35,433 bases of DNA. Source: Rachicladosporium sp. CCFEE 5018. Its lineage: Eukaryota > Ascomycota > Dothideomycetes > Cladosporiales > Cladosporiaceae. Positions within the stretch are counted from its first letter, which is position 1, and every line of letters starts with the position of its first letter. Below are positions 11,201 through 21,288 of this stretch, piece by piece. The position numbers and the translations under genes were made by a program. The stretch spans positions 1,388,369 to 1,423,801 of the forward strand of contig KZ111150.1 of NCBI GenBank assembly GCA_002077045.2, given 5' to 3'. The notes under the pieces were generated by a model. That model saw nothing but the letters and a program-made list of their open reading frames with translations. It ran no database searches and was not told where the DNA came from.

Positions 11201-13121
11201 ATGGCAGAATCACCGACGTCAAGCACCGAGAAGAAGCAGTATCCTCTCCAAGATGAAAAAGGAGTGGTCGATGTCGAGGCATCGCCAGTCTACGACGATG
11301 CTGGTCCCGTTGAGTTCGCCGAGAAGGGTATGACATACAAGAGACGTACGGAACGAGCATCTTTGCTTACACCGAAATGCAGCTGAGTTGCGTCGAGGCC
11401 TGCAACAATGCCATATTCAGATGATAGCTTTGGCCGGTACCATCGGCACTGGACTTTTCCTCGGATCAGGCAAAGCTATCACTCGTGGTGGTCCCCTCGG
11501 GGCATTTGTAAGGTTGAGCCATACAAGCTACGTCGTAGCGTGCTGACATCAAGTACCAAGCTTGGCTATCTCTTTGTAGGCTTTCTCGTTACAGCACCTG
11601 TGCTGTCAATTGCGGAGATGAGTGCCTTGGTCCCACTGTCAGGAGGCATCATTCGTCACGCTGAGTACTTCTTCGACCCTGCGCTCGCCTTCGCCAATGG
11701 ATGGAACCAGGCTCGTCTCTGTAAACGTGCTAATGCGTCTCATGATACTGACAGTCGCGTAGGTATACAGCTACATGGTCTCTCTGCCTGCCGAGATCGT
11801 GGCGGCTGCCGTCATCGTCAACTTCTGGAACGAGAGCGTCTCCAATGCAGTCTGGATCGTCATCTTCGGTCTCCTACTTGTGGCTTCAAACATCTATCTG
11901 GTCAGAGTTTACGGCGAGCTCGAGTTCAGCTTCGCACTTCTGAAGATCATGCTGGTCGTTGGCTTGAACCTCATGTCATTGGTCTTGGTCTGCGGCGGTG
12001 GTCCGACGGGAGAGGTGTATGGCTTCAAGTATTGGCGCGATCCTGGCCCATTCGTCCAGTATCTGGGCATTCCTGGAGGTCTTGGCCAGTTTGCTGGGTT
12101 CTGGACTGTGTTCAGCAATGCCGTCTACGCATACAGTGGAATCGAGAACATCAGTATGGCTGCCGCGGAGACACAATGCCCTCGTCGTGCGATTCCCATG
12201 GCTGCGAAGCGTATCTTCGTGAGGGTGCTGCTATTCTACGTCCTCTCAATCTTCTTCGTCGGCATGCTGGTCCCATCAAACGATAAGAACCTACTGCAAT
12301 CCACTGGCACCGCTGCGCAGTCGCCCTTCGTCATCGCTGCCACCGGAGCTGGCGTCAAGGTCGTCCCGCAAATCATCAACGCCGTCGTCCTGACATCAGC
12401 TTGGTCCGCTGGTAATTCTGGTTTGCTTAATGGATCGCGGATTCTCTATGGTCTTGCTCGAGAGGGCCGCGCACCAAAAATCTTCAAGCGCGTTAATCGC
12501 TTTGGCATTCCCTGGGTTGCGGTCGCTTCACTCAGTCTCTTCGTATGCTTGGGCTTCATGAGCTTGTCAAGCGGTGCATCGACCGTGTTCAGCTGGCTGC
12601 AAGATCTGGTCTCTGTGGCTGCACTGGTCAACTGGACTATCATATGCATAGTCTACCTACGTTGTGAGTGTCTTTCCACGATTCACAAGTCGTTCTGATG
12701 CTGATATGCTGGCAGTCTTCTACGCGATGAAGAAACAGGGCATTCCCCGTGAGCGTCTACCATGGAAGGCACCACTCCAGCCATACGCTGCCTGGATCGG
12801 CGTCTTCTCATTCATCATACTTCTTTTGACTGGAGGGTACACTACCTTTATCCACGGACAGTAAGTAGATCGACATCAGGTTATGGTCCGAGCCGAGCTG
12901 ACATCGTGACTAGCTGGGACAATGAGACCTTCGTCTCCTCCTACTTCAACATCCCTCTGATCTTCCTCCTATACTTCATCTACAAGTTCGCGGCGAAGAC
13001 GAAGATGGTTTCTTTGACGGATAGCCCCATTATGGAATTCATCCTCATCGCCGAGCGTAATCCAGAGCCACCGGCGAAGCCGAAGAAGGGACTCCGCAAG
13101 CTCAACATCCTGTGGAGCTAG
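11201..13121 (+). CDS. Amino-acid permease (APC superfamily, fungal YAT type), 6 exons
   Basis: Exons 11201-11327, 11383-11507, 11561-11710, 11763-12663, 12716-12860 and 12914-13121 join in phase to 551 aa, ending NILWS. Five introns are 52-55 nt. The first membrane segment carries the family signature (LAGTIGTGLFLGSG), followed by GPLGA, LGYLFVG and about ten further hydrophobic segments; both termini are polar, as in fungal YAT permeases. It should import amino acids at the plasma membrane by proton symport; substrate cannot be read from sequence. The ATG at 11201 is chosen because it begins the polar MAESPTSS tail typical of the family. Intron 3 must start after CAG at 11711 with GCTCGT, a poor non-canonical donor, because only that junction gives GWNQ|VYSYMVSLPAEI. 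Two GATA sites upstream suggest nitrogen control. Confidence 0.87.
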
Positions 13122-13293
13122 AGGTCTGAACAGCGAGATCGGCAAAGAGCACAGAGCGTTGCGAGTATTGGAGTACAATATTGTTACGACATCATCAATC
13201 TCCTACTCTGCTCCTCACGTGGCCGCTACCGCAGTCACTAGCTCCTTCTGGTCACATTGTCTGTGTCAGACGCCATTTACTTCTACGTGGATC

Positions 13294-14267
13294 ATGTCCC
13301 GCGATCGTAGAGCCATTCATCAAGAGAAGTCACTCTCATTCTTCCAGGAAGCAGCAGTGATACACCTTCACAGTAGTCGAGACCTGCGCAAGATACCCAA
13401 AGTACGGTTCCAGATCAGTTATCCCAGCACCAGTGCCGCTGACTCTCCAGCCTCCTCCGCAGCAGGCTACATCTGCCTCTGCCACTCTATTGTCTCCTCT
13501 CTTGACCCTGAGGAGATCATCCGCTGCGACAGTCGAGACGTAAGCTCTCTCCTTCCCTTCCTTATTACCCCCGACCTCTCCCTTCCCTCCAGACTCTGCC
13601 TCTCCCACCCTCGACGTCGCTGAGAATCTCTATGAGTGCAAAATCTCGCTCTACCACCTCTCGTGCGTCCACCTCAACGACCATCTTCCAAGCCACATCA
13701 TGTGGTTCTGCCCCACATGCCGTAGAAGAAACGGCGTCGCGAACTGGCAGCACGGGATGCAAGCTTCGATCGCTGGAGGAATGCGAGAACGGCTGGTGGC
13801 AAGAAACGTGCGAGGATTGTGTGCTTGAGAGAAAGCCATCTAGCAGGAAATCGAGAAGTGAAAGCAAGAAGACTAAAGAACAGAACATGAGAACGAAGCT
13901 AGGGAGACCTATGATGGCGAACGACAAGGAATGTCAGCGCGGTAATCACCATGAGAAAAGCTCTGCTGCTGCAGTACTGGTGGCGATGACGCAGCAGAGC
14001 TACGCACTGCCAGCTGTGCTGAAGGGAAGAAAGCTAAGTGTAACCAGACAAGGAAAGAAGAAAAGAGAGCTGAGCAAGGCGGTGGTGATGAGTGATGATG
14101 AGAGAAGTGATGACAGTGAGGGAGGCTGGGAAGGGTTTGAAGATGACGAGATAGGCAGCAAGGAGTTTGGCGACGTGAGTGAAGTACACGAGGACGAGCG
14201 TGGCGAGGTAGCAGAGAGTGACGCGGAGGAACTTGAGGAAGGTGGAGATGAGGACTATGTGGAATGA
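13294..14267 (+). CDS. PHD-finger protein with ING-like zinc finger; acidic C-terminal exon probable
   Basis: A split PHD finger is visible. Exon 13294-13539 ends CLC...EEIIRCDSRD; after a 97-nt intron (GTAAGC...TATGAG, phase 0) exon 13637 onward begins CKISLYHLSCV and continues to WFCPTC. This gives C-x-C, Cx4C, Cx5H-x2-C and WxCxxC, the spacing of ING-family PHD fingers, which read histone H3 lysine-4 methylation. The frame stops at 13828 (145 aa). A different frame runs from ~13869 to 14267 with a basic stretch and a strongly acidic tail (SDDERSDDSEGG, GDEDYVE) that looks coding; a third exon is likely. One possible junction is 13807/13869 (GTGCGA...GCAAG), but it lacks a good branch site. 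The ATG at 13294 is the nearest in frame, not proven. There is no ING N-terminal domain, so partner complex is unknown. Converges on KOG1. Confidence 0.65.
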
Positions 14268-14542
14268 ATGTGATGATCACGAGGGTCACCAATAACACGG
14301 CAGCAGCAATAGTAGTCGCAAGTACGATGATGAGGCCGTTATACACTTCTGCCAAGTCCTAGTATACCGCACTCCCCAGCCAATTGACCCCGAGAACAAC
14401 ACCACCCCATTCATTACGCCTGCCATTGTGACACGCCAGCTCCCAGAAACCCGTCCCCAAAACGCAAGACGCCCTGCTAATCCCACAATACCACCTCCAA
14501 ACTCCCCTCCAACCAGCATCACCAATAAAGCGGAAAGTCACT

Positions 14543-17500
14543 CTACTCCCTCCACTCCGCCTCTCCTCTCCTTCCGTCCTCCTCCCCAGCCCCAACCTCA
14601 CACTTGAAAAGATTGACATGCCCATCATTGACAGCGCCACAGGCCAACATCATGCGATGCGGATGGAAAGCCGTGGCCGTGATAGGCGCACTTCTTGGAG
14701 TTGAACTCATGCGCAGGTATGACATGTACGGTTCGAAGGTACTGAGGCGCTTGAGGCTGGTGTTGTAGACGCGTACAGCGTGGTCTGCGTTGCCGGTGCA
14801 GAAGACGGGGGCGTGTTCGTGCACGGAAAGCGTGCGGAGATGGCGCGGACGGCCGGCAGGCGAGGGGATGGAGGCCAAAGAGAGGGGGGAGCGCAGGTCC
14901 CAGAGGCGGATCCCGCCGTTAGATTCAGCGGAGATGAGCTCGCGCGTCCCGCCTCGTTGCAAGTGTACGCCCACAACCCAGGAGCGATGGTCTCGGCTGC
15001 GATCGACCCAGCCCATCACCATGCTGTCACGTTGCGCCAAGCGCTGATCATAGGCACGCACACTGCCGTTGCCAAAACCCGCAACGAAGACATTGCCTTC
15101 GACTTGGTCGGAGGTCAAGGAGGTGATGCATGACCCTGACCGCGCGGGGATATCAGCGATACACAACTCGTGACCAGCTTGCCAGACGCGGATGACGCGA
15201 TCGTCGCCCGCTACTAAGATGCGGCCTTGACCTTGCTGCCAGTCGAACACAAGGCCGGCGTCTTTGGAGTCCGAGGTCACTAGATCCGACAGAGCGCGAA
15301 AGCTCGAGGCAAGCTCGACTTTATCCTTCTTGTCGTAGTGTCTGAAAATCTTGATCACGCCGTCGCTAGAGCCAGTCATAAGCATAGCCTGATCATCCTC
15401 GTTGATAAACCGTAGCTCCGTGACGCGGCTGCGCGCAGGATTGCAGTTGTTGAAGCGGTTGATCTGTTTCTGCTCCTTCCAGTCCCAGACCGCGATGCTG
15501 TCTCTTGCGTCGCTGGTCACAAGATGGTTCTCGAACTGATGAAAGACCATCTTCATTGGCGCGGCGCCGATACCGAAGTAGCCGTCTGGCTTGTCCCAGC
15601 GCTGACTCCCAGCAGCCTCCTTAAGGGGCTGAGTGGATGCGATGATCTTGTCATTGCGATTGCGACGCCAGAGGCGCTCGTTGTAGTCTAGCGAACCTGG
15701 CTCGTCCTCTTCGGAAGGCCGCATCTGCGGCTCGCGAAAGTAGGATGCACTCCAGGTGAAGAACACAGACTTGATCGGCAGTTCGGGAATCTTGGTCATG
15801 TCTCTGACGATCATGTTGGGTACTGACGGGATAGGCGCTGGAGCCTGAGCCGGTGGACCCATGACGTTATCAAGATGGTCTGGCGGCAGTAGCGAAGCGT
15901 CGTAGTCTGTCAGCGGCCGGGAGCGGTAGGAGCGGTCGCCATGGAAGGAGCCGCGGATTGAGGTGGGTGAAGGTGGCGCTGATGGCTCGTTGGGCTGTTT
16001 TGGACCCCAGCCAACGAGATTCTTCATCGCTGCTGCTACGCTTGCAGTGCGCGAGAGTGCGAAGTAGCCGTCAGCTTTCGATGCTGTCGAGGCGGATGGG
16101 CTGGGAGGGGTTTGAGGCCGACCGTAGTCGCGTGATCGCTGTCGAGTGAGTGTGTCCATACCAGTCGGCTGTGTGCCATCACCCTTCAGGCCCTCAATCG
16201 TGAGCTCGTCCAAGATTGCGTTGGCAAAGTCACCTAGTGGCGACTCTAGCAGTGCACTGACAACATAGTCGACCACGACACTGGCGTTCTGCGCAACCTC
16301 CGCATGCGGATCAGCTGACATCGACATGGTCTGCCTCCACACAGCGCGATAAATCGTCTTCTTCGATAGTGTTGTTTTGTTGCTCTCGTACTCCGGCTGG
16401 AATTCAGTGCCGCCGAACGATAAATGTCGTCCGTTGATACCACCTCCACCAGGCGCTTTATTCTCCTTCATTCCAATACGCTTGTCCCTCTCTTCGTTCA
16501 GCTGCTCCCACGCGGCGACCACGAAACGAGCTTCATACCTCTTGATAAAAGTCGAGTAAAAGACGACCAACTCCTTCCTCACCATGATGCTTCCATCCAT
16601 CCCCATAGCGACTACAACACTCGCCAGCGTCTCCTCTTCCAGCGCGACGGCCGCATCGACCTCACCAGTTGCCACGAAGCTAGTCAACGCATCGAGACAA
16701 GCCGCTCGGACCTCAGGCACGGGATCATGACTCCGGTCCTTGATTCTCATATGCGCCTGGCACTGCAGTGCCATGGCCTTCGCAGCAGGGAAGTCTTTCC
16801 ACAGATTACTCAAGCAGAGGCACGCGAATTGCCGAAGAAGCGGATTCTCCAGATCCAGGAGATGACGCAAACAACTCTCGATGATCTCCGGACTCGTCTC
16901 CAGCACTGCAGCTTTGCCGACGCGGAAGTCGCGGCAGAACATCGCGATCACGAAGGCGCACATAGCGCGGTGCTCCGCGACGTTACCTATTGGTAGACCG
17001 TTCACAGAATTGAGGATATTGGTGAAATAGGTGAAGCCATTGTCTTTTACAAGATCGCTTTGACAAGACTGGTCGACTGCGAGGATTCGCGCCCATACGA
17101 ATACCATTGGTGGCTTGAGCTCGATGGCCTGCGACTGAAGAAGCTTGAGGACGTAGGGGAAGATACCGATGCTGAGAGCAAGGTTGACAGCCCAAGGTCC
17201 GAGGTCCAGGAATTTGGAAAGTAGGATTAATGCGCGCAGGCGGTGGATCTGTGAAAGCAGGACTTGGAGGACGATGGGAAGCTGCTCGGGTGGTCGAGCA
17301 CCAGCATGTGCGGGCGCGGAGGAAAGGTAGACTTCGAAGGCTGAGAGCTGGTCGGCAAAGAAATCGGAGTGAATGTACTCCAGTTCCGGCGCAGGTGGCG
17401 CAACAGTGCCGTTGGGTACTGCCTCGAGTGCAGCATCGTTAGCTTTCTGCTGCTCGATGAGCTTCGGCAGCTGAGCCAGGATCATCTCCACGGCGAGGTC

Positions 17501-19021
17501 CCAACTTTGCCATAGCGGGTGATTGTGAGTGTCCGGTATGACAGGGTGTGATTGTGGGTGACAGTGATAGATCCGCATCACCCTCTGCGCCAAGAGAAAG
17601 TTTCTGAACAATGCCGCTACCATCAGATCCTGTCTGAAGAGCTTCTTGAACAGTACCTTGTCCAGACAATTCCACGCAATCGTATCAGTGATAGCCGTGA
17701 AGATCCAGTTCAGCTCACCCAGTGGTGTGCGTCGCTCTGTGACTTTGCCAGGTATGTCCTTTGCCTGAGCAAGCGTAATCCCAGAAGTCGACGGTAGCGG
17801 GTTCTGCAGCATGAAGAAGCGCACAGCCATTGCTATTGGTGTGGTAAGACATGATGTGAAGACGTCCGCAGGTAAGTCGGGGTTTGTCGGCAAAGACTCA
17901 TTCTCACGACACGCAGCCAAGTGAATGCAATCCTCCCAGCGAGTCCTACTCTGCTGCTGCATCCGATTCGGATCCCGCGCCATGGCCTCATCTTGCTTCG
18001 CGTTATGCTTCTGCACGCCCTCCAGAAAGCCACTGATGATTCCACCTGCTGCACTGCAATCCCAGACCCACAGGCCAGGCGCACCGACCCACTCTTGCAA
18101 GTCATACAAGCTGATGGGGATATACTGCGTGTAGCTGCGATTGAAGCACCACACCTCCCCGCTCGGTGTTGGCTTCGGCACGCCGTGTCCATTGTAGTGG
18201 AAAAGAATCCTCTCCGCATGCGCCGTCCTTCTCAGTGATGTCGTGTACTTCCGCAAGTCCTCAATTGTCGGGTCCAAGATCGGCTTATAACGGGTCCGGA
18301 GCGACAGACTCTCGTACTGTGAATGCAAGTTCTTCCCAATTTGCGCGTTATTGTTCGTCGTTGTACTACTAGTCGTACTGTCCGGCGGAACAGGATCGTA
18401 CCAGCACTCCAGCCGCGCGCATGGGTTCGTCTTCACAGTATCGGGCGGATCGACACCGACGTTCAGGCAGATAGCGAGGATGGCCGAGACAGTCTTGAGC
18501 CGGTCTTTCATGCGCCATTCTGAAGCGGCGCTTTTGGTGTCTGTGTCCGAGGGAGGGTTACCTGCGGTCTCGTGACGTTTGTCCTCAAAGTACATGAAGA
18601 AGGTCTGGCTGAGGAGGTTTGCCTGCTCGGGACTCTCCAGCTGAGCCTCCCAGCCATGCCGCATCCTGAATCGCCCATCTCTGTCCTCACCCCTGCCGTT
18701 TGGAGTGTGTATCTTCACTGCCGCTGCCGCTGTCGCCTCACTCGGGTCATGTGTATGCATACCTTGTCTGTGTCCGTTCGCGCCATTCGTCCGCGCCATC
18801 TGCAGCCCCTCATCCTCACTGCCGCTGTCACCCTCATTGTTCGTCGAAGCTCGACTGCGTGATGTAGGCGGGCGTCTGTATGTCGAACTGCCCTCGGATG
18901 ATCCGATCGTTTCCTCGGGTGTTGTGGTGGTAAGTGTACTCAGCACCGGCTGCGGACGCCGCGATCTGAGGCCATTCGAGTCGTGCTCACTGAGCAGACC
19001 CGCATTCGCACCACGCGTCAT
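14543..19021 (-). CDS. KOG1: KOG1/Raptor homologue, TORC1 scaffold subunit, single exon
   Basis: One uninterrupted frame of 1492 aa starting at ATG 19021. After a ~120-residue low-complexity N-terminus comes the Raptor caspase-like RNC domain (residues ~125-420) with FHYNGHGVPKPT and WVWDCSAAGG holding the His and Cys positions of the caspase-like fold. Then come HEAT/ARM helices (~570-850, for example LLRQFACLCLSNLWKDFPAAK), a Ser/Pro-rich linker, and about seven WD40 blades (~1130-1490, for example DARDSIAVWDWKEQ, GGIRLWDLRSPL). Raptor/Kog1 binds TOR and recruits TORC1 substrates at the vacuole. Length is in the normal fungal range. The C-terminal GAGEEDGRRGEAEWRE runs a little past the last blade. 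Absence of any intron across 4.5 kb is notable beside multi-exon neighbours. Very secure identification. Confidence 0.95.
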   Translation of the reverse strand: MTRGANAGLLSEHDSNGLRSRRPQPVLSTLTTTTPEETIGSSEGSSTYRRPPTSRSRASTNNEGDSGSEDEGLQMARTNGANGHRQGMHTHDPSEATAAAAVKIHTPNGRGEDRDGRFRMRHGWEAQLESPEQANLLSQTFFMYFEDKRHETAGNPPSDTDTKSAASEWRMKDRLKTVSAILAICLNVGVDPPDTVKTNPCARLECWYDPVPPDSTTSSTTTNNNAQIGKNLHSQYESLSLRTRYKPILDPTIEDLRKYTTSLRRTAHAERILFHYNGHGVPKPTPSGEVWCFNRSYTQYIPISLYDLQEWVGAPGLWVWDCSAAGGIISGFLEGVQKHNAKQDEAMARDPNRMQQQSRTRWEDCIHLAACRENESLPTNPDLPADVFTSCLTTPIAMAVRFFMLQNPLPSTSGITLAQAKDIPGKVTERRTPLGELNWIFTAITDTIAWNCLDKVLFKKLFRQDLMVAALFRNFLLAQRVMRIYHCHPQSHPVIPDTHNHPLWQSWDLAVEMILAQLPKLIEQQKANDAALEAVPNGTVAPPAPELEYIHSDFFADQLSAFEVYLSSAPAHAGARPPEQLPIVLQVLLSQIHRLRALILLSKFLDLGPWAVNLALSIGIFPYVLKLLQSQAIELKPPMVFVWARILAVDQSCQSDLVKDNGFTYFTNILNSVNGLPIGNVAEHRAMCAFVIAMFCRDFRVGKAAVLETSPEIIESCLRHLLDLENPLLRQFACLCLSNLWKDFPAAKAMALQCQAHMRIKDRSHDPVPEVRAACLDALTSFVATGEVDAAVALEEETLASVVVAMGMDGSIMVRKELVVFYSTFIKRYEARFVVAAWEQLNEERDKRIGMKENKAPGGGGINGRHLSFGGTEFQPEYESNKTTLSKKTIYRAVWRQTMSMSADPHAEVAQNASVVVDYVVSALLESPLGDFANAILDELTIEGLKGDGTQPTGMDTLTRQRSRDYGRPQTPPSPSASTASKADGYFALSRTASVAAAMKNLVGWGPKQPNEPSAPPSPTSIRGSFHGDRSYRSRPLTDYDASLLPPDHLDNVMGPPAQAPAPIPSVPNMIVRDMTKIPELPIKSVFFTWSASYFREPQMRPSEEDEPGSLDYNERLWRRNRNDKIIASTQPLKEAAGSQRWDKPDGYFGIGAAPMKMVFHQFENHLVTSDARDSIAVWDWKEQKQINRFNNCNPARSRVTELRFINEDDQAMLMTGSSDGVIKIFRHYDKKDKVELASSFRALSDLVTSDSKDAGLVFDWQQGQGRILVAGDDRVIRVWQAGHELCIADIPARSGSCITSLTSDQVEGNVFVAGFGNGSVRAYDQRLAQRDSMVMGWVDRSRDHRSWVVGVHLQRGGTRELISAESNGGIRLWDLRSPLSLASIPSPAGRPRHLRTLSVHEHAPVFCTGNADHAVRVYNTSLKRLSTFEPYMSYLRMSSTPRSAPITATAFHPHRMMLACGAVNDGHVNLFKCEVGAGEEDGRRGEAEWRE

Positions 19022-19520
19022 GATCAAGCGCGCGCATTCGTCGACGCCGTGTCAAGGCCATGCAAGCCTGCCTTGCGATGTTCGTATGAGTGCATTGATG
19101 TAGCGTGGAGTATTGTGCATGCAACTGCCGGTGCTAGTGAGAGCTTGAGAGTGAGGTGTTGTGGGCAGGCGGCTGAACTTCGCAAGCGACGATCACATGT
19201 CAGAGCGCACGGACTAGATATGAGCGACTCTATCAAGATGAAACCGTGCTGTCTCCAGACAAACACAAGTCCATCACCACGTTACCACACTGCTCGCCGC
19301 CCTTTTACTCACTAACTTGTGTGTTGTACTTCACAGGGTGCAACAGGATCAGTGCGGGTCCTCGGTCTACTGTACCTCGCGCGAAAGTGGCAAATACTCA
19401 AAACGGTTTTGCTGTAGGTCGTCGCAACGCCTCTATCATGTACGTCCCGAAGGCAGAAAAAGCAACACGACAAAGAGGACACAGCTTGTTGTAACAGATG
19501 AGACTGCGACGCGGATCTAC
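19022..19520. other. Region upstream of KOG1, no gene recognised
   Basis: About 500 bp between the KOG1 start and the L3 gene fragment; it should hold the KOG1 promoter. A CACTAAC...TTCACAG segment at ~19310-19337 resembles an intron end (branch site and acceptor), but nothing recognisable follows it directly. No further L3 homology is visible here. Confidence 0.45.
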
Positions 19521-19745
19521 ATCGCTGACAAGGTCGAGTTCGGCAACGGCCTCTTCGAGAAGCCCGTCGACATCAGCTCCGTCTTCGAGCAGGACGAGAT
19601 GATCGACTGTATCGCTGTCACCAAGGGTGATGGTTACGCTGGTGTTACGAGCCGTTGGGGTACGAAGAAGCTGCCTCGCAAGACGCACAAGGGTCTCCGT
19701 AAGGTCGCTTGTATCGGTGCCTGGCATCCGTCGCACGTGCAATGG
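19521..19745 (+). pseudogene. Internal fragment of ribosomal protein L3 (RPL3/uL3) gene
   Basis: Seventy-five codons in frame 0 read as the centre of eukaryotic ribosomal protein L3: IADKVEFGNGLFEKPVDI, SSVFEQDEMIDCIAVTKG, WGTKKLPRKTHKGLRKVACI, GAWHPSHVQW. Full-length L3 is close to 390 residues; homology begins and ends abruptly here, and the next family residues (TVARAG...) are replaced by unrelated sequence although the frame stays open to 19886. There is no L3 start, no N-terminal half and no C-terminal half nearby. This is a dispersed piece of the gene, not a working copy. The high conservation argues for recent origin; one change, KGHG to KGDG, is visible against the family consensus as I remember it. 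It lies just beyond the 3' end of the next gene, in opposite orientation. Confidence 0.85.
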
Positions 19746-19838
19746 ATATGGTGCTCATGTTGTCGCCGTCCTTTCGCACTATCGATCCCGCTGACAGGCC
19801 GACGCAAATCCCCAGCTCGGCGTACATATCGGTATGGT

Positions 19839-21038
19839 CTACCAGGTCTCGCCGCAGCTCGGGTACGAACAGCTGCCCGTACATAATTCTGTCCAGGTAT
19901 GACAGGACTCGATGTGTTCTCCAAACCCGTCGGGATCGCTAGGATCCGAGTACAGATGGTATTGGGAGGGTTTCAAGTCCGACCTTAATCTGTATATCTT
20001 CTCATCCTTGCAAAGAAAGCACCTCAGTCCCATAACGCCGCGTATGATGCCATTCTTAGCTATTACCAGCGTATTGATATGAAACTTTGCAAGGCAGCAC
20101 CGGAATTCTACGATCCTATCGTCCTTTGTCCGCAGCTGGGGGCCCGGAAGATGATGCCGGAGAGATTCCGAGAGATCAAGCTCGAACGGACACGCTGGGC
20201 AGGCTATGCATATATCCTCGATAGAACTTGCCGCCCGCCATGTCAATTGCTGGAAGCAGTTGTAGCCCGCGTTTCGCTGTTCAAGCGTGGGGACACGACG
20301 GGACAACGTGCCCTCCGATAAGCCAGGATTCCGGGTGCCAGGCTGCGCTTCCTCTTGACGATCGCGCACATCCACATTACTGGAGACGTTGCCGACGCTC
20401 GGTTCATCGTAGCGAGGAGCGGCTGTCGCGTTACCGCGTGTAGGGGCCACCGGGGTGGAACTGTGAAAGGCATAGCCTGATGGTTGGTGGCCGGTGGCAC
20501 GTTGTCCATAACGTTCCGCGCGTAGCGTAGCAGGCCTTGGCGGTGCTGGTCCGCGCTTGATGGGCGCTTTCTGCATGAGCCTCTGACCAAAGTCATGCAA
20601 AGCGGCGATCGAGCGGTCCCGGGCAGCAGCAGTGTGAGTGGCCACTCGGAGAACGACTGCTGCTGCGTCGTAGCTGGGATCCAGGGTCAAGAGCGGAAAG
20701 ACCTCGTATTTAAATGTGTTCTGGTGCTGATTGAGCGCCTTGCGGACGATGTCTAGGACTCATCAGTATCTAAGCAGTTAAAGGTAGGATGTCAGGTCAT
20801 GTGACGCACCATCGCCTTCGGCGAACGCCCCGCCCATATATCGGAGGCCGACGTCGTACTCTTGCTGTACTTGGTTTCCACTCGTGCTCACTAGACTCTG
20901 CACATCGTCGCTTCTGTTCGCTTGCCTCAAGTCTTTCCAGATCTCGCGTCCCTTCTGGAAAAGAGATGCTGCGTCGTTGAGGATACCGATGATTGGCTTC
21001 ACAATCGTTACTATCGCGGAAAGTGAGAGACCGAACAT
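19839..21038 (-). CDS. Unrecognised Cys/His-rich protein, paralogue A of a tandem pair, 2 exons
   Basis: Exon 1 (21038-20810) and exon 2 (20758-19839) are joined by a 51-nt intron (GTGCGT...GATGAG, phase 1) and give 382 aa. The N-terminus is amphipathic/helical (FGLSLSAIVTIVKPIIGIL) and leads into EYDVGLRYMGGAFAEGD at the splice. A low-complexity middle follows. The last ~120 residues hold paired Cys/His ligands: CPAC, CxxxxFH, RCFLC, an HTWxExC motif and a terminal CGETW. I do not recognise this arrangement as RING, PHD, C2H2 or LIM; it looks like a zinc-binding domain. The next gene on the left of its promoter (21289-23007) shares the same intron position and the same ligand order, so the two arose by duplication. 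Function unknown. The stop is 94 bp from the L3 fragment. Confidence 0.72.
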
Positions 21039-21288
21039 AATTGTGACTGCAGCAATGACAAGCCGGTATGGAAAACGGAAGCAGTGTGAGCGGACGTAAG
21101 TATTTAAGCTGGGTCAAGGACAGCCTTCTCATCACGATTGGCTGCCAAGTCCTCATGTCTGCCCAACGTACATGTATCTCCTACGTGTCGCTGCAGCCAC
21201 ATCTTGGCCTGGCTGCAGCGTTGCGGCCTCAAGTATTATGACCGTGTCCCTGAGCGGCGTCCGCTGAAAATGCTTGTATGAGATGCAC

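Noticed and set aside
1..13121. Secondary-metabolite or nutrient-use gene cluster (glucosidase plus permease)
   Set aside because: The genes between are housekeeping (SEA4, EFG1) and there is no backbone synthase, tailoring enzyme or cluster-type transcription factor.
16424..16996. 190-codon plus-strand open frame inside KOG1
   Set aside because: Antisense to the conserved HEAT region of KOG1, with no recognisable features.
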